Assembly (NCBI GenBank): GCA_002427365.1
Contig: DIQT01000003.1
Span: 1 to 6,382, forward strand
Direction: 5' to 3'
Source of the DNA: Caryophanales bacterium UBA5455
GTDB taxonomy: Bacteria > Bacillota_I > Bacilli_A > RFN20 > CAG-826
DNA: 6,382 nucleotides
Shown: positions 5,901-6,382 of the stretch, piece by piece
How positions within the stretch are numbered: position 1 is the stretch's first letter
Layout of the letters: the number at the start of each line of letters is the position of its first letter
Made by a program: the position numbers and the translations under genes
The notes under the pieces: generated by a model
Seen by the model: only the letters and a program-made list of their open reading frames with translations
Database searches by the model: none
Told to the model about the DNA's origin: nothing

Positions 5901-6224
5901 TTACACCACTACTTTGATAACTTCACCATCGGGTCCAGGTGTTTGATTAATATATTCGGCAATTTTTTCATGGTCAGCAAGTTTAGCAACAATACAGCCC
6001 GAAACTTTTGGTTGTTTGCCAGCAATAAGCGCTTCCGCAAATGCGGCACAACCTGCATATCCGCAGCCACCACAATTAACACCCGGAAGCATTTTTGTTA
6101 CTTCACCAACCCGTTCATCAACTTCAACTTTTAATTTATGATTAGCGAAGGCAAGAATCAATGCCATTAAGACACCAATTAAGACCATTACGCCAACCGC
6201 GATAAGAATTCTTACCCAGTTCAT
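5901..6224 (-). CDS. rnfB: Short RnfB-like iron-sulfur protein (membrane segment plus one 4Fe-4S domain)
   Basis: RnfB is the membrane-tethered iron-sulfur subunit of the Rnf complex, which couples ferredoxin:NAD+ electron transfer to ion pumping. This 107-residue version has the RnfB N-terminal layout: a membrane helix at about 5-27, then the small four-cysteine Fe-S domain with Cys51, Cys54, Cys59 and Cys77 (C-x2-C-x4-C-x17-C, with NCGGCGYAGC). It stops there. Usual RnfB proteins are about 180-330 residues and add at least two 4Fe-4S ferredoxin motifs, absent here. No sign of a frameshift is seen: the TAA is followed 21 bases later by a strong terminator. AGGAGG at 6235-6240 and a TAATG overlap with the preceding gene fix the start. 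Last place in the operon is usual for rnfB. It could instead be a paralogous FeS-domain membrane protein, with the full rnfB elsewhere. Confidence 0.82.
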   Translation of the reverse strand: MNWVRILIAVGVMVLIGVLMALILAFANHKLKVEVDERVGEVTKMLPGVNCGGCGYAGCAAFAEALIAGKQPKVSGCIVAKLADHEKIAEYINQTPGPDGEVIKVVV

Positions 6225-6382
6225 TATTTTTCATCCTCCTCATGTTCATGAGCAACTTGTATTTCTTTACTAATTTCTTGGATATGATAACCACAATTAA
6301 CCGCGTCACAAGAACTACATTTATCTAAATCAACTTCACAACCTTCGGGTTTTGGTGTTTTTTTATTTGCAAGAAATGTCCA
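6224..6382 (-). CDS. 3' end of an upstream gene with a Cys-rich C-terminal tail (possibly an Rnf membrane subunit)
   Basis: The last 52 residues of a reading frame enter from the right edge and end in TAA, overlapping the rnfB-like ATG by one base. The fragment begins WTFLANKKTPKPEGCE and has four cysteines in the order C-x6-C-x2-C-x4-C (fragment residues 15, 22, 25, 30), followed by a His/Glu-rich end. The cysteine pattern suggests an iron-sulfur or zinc site. Gene order in Rnf operons would put rnfA (or rnfE) directly before rnfB, and a hydrophobic start followed by a Lys-rich run fits the exit from a last membrane helix. RnfA and RnfE do not usually carry such a tail, so the identity is open. 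The frame is certain from the coupling; the product is not. Confidence 0.6.
   Translation of the reverse strand, partial: WTFLANKKTPKPEGCEVDLDKCSSCDAVNCGYHIQEISKEIQVAHEHEEDEK

Noticed and set aside
5943..6134. Open frame of 63 codons on the + strand
   Set aside because: Antisense to the rnfB-like gene, which has clear motifs, a ribosome site and a terminator.
1..6382. CRISPR array, phage or toxin-antitoxin genes, riboswitch
   Set aside because: No regularly spaced repeats, no such protein families, and no long structured leader ahead of any gene.

Overview
The window looks like chromosome of an AT-rich, anaerobic, low-GC Gram-positive (Bacillota), possibly one of the wall-poor or mollicute-like Bacilli. 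The grounds are strong AGGAGG-type ribosome sites, intrinsic hairpin/T-run terminators, a lipobox lipoprotein and typical Firmicute gene families. The standard code is supported: the only tRNA is tRNA-Trp with anticodon CCA, tryptophans in the genes are TGG, and one gene ends in a TGA embedded in an ATGA start/stop overlap. Lineage cannot be fixed more precisely from this sequence.

Layout. Positions 1 to about 928 hold the 3' part of an IS3-family (IS150-like) insertion sequence on the + strand, with an intact DDE catalytic triad and a probable right terminal inverted repeat. About 425 AT-rich bases without a recognisable gene follow. Everything after that is on the - strand, read right to left. 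At the right edge is the end of a transcription unit: the 3' end of a gene with a Cys-rich tail, then a very short RnfB-like iron-sulfur protein, then a strong terminator. A new promoter follows at once and drives a tightly overlapping three-gene operon: a NusG-domain-II protein (EetA-like), a Gx-transporter/heptaprenyl-diphosphate-synthase-component-I family membrane protein (EetB-like) and a membrane-anchored ApbE FMN transferase. Next is a separately transcribed lipoprotein made of two copies of one domain, then yqeY, and a tRNA-Trp 11 bases behind yqeY that ends at a good terminator.

How the genes fit together. Rnf complexes move electrons between ferredoxin and NADH in the membrane, and several of their subunits need FMN covalently attached by ApbE. 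EetA and EetB families are the conserved membrane components of flavin-based extracellular electron transfer loci, which also carry an ApbE (FmnB) and a flavinylated lipoprotein (PplA). The stretch from about 2030 to 6382 therefore reads as a compact module for flavin-dependent electron transfer across the membrane, with the duplicated lipoprotein as the most plausible unrecognised extracytosolic partner. That last role is inference: the lipoprotein has no confident family match by eye, but it resembles FMN-binding domains and keeps a possible flavin-attachment threonine in each copy.
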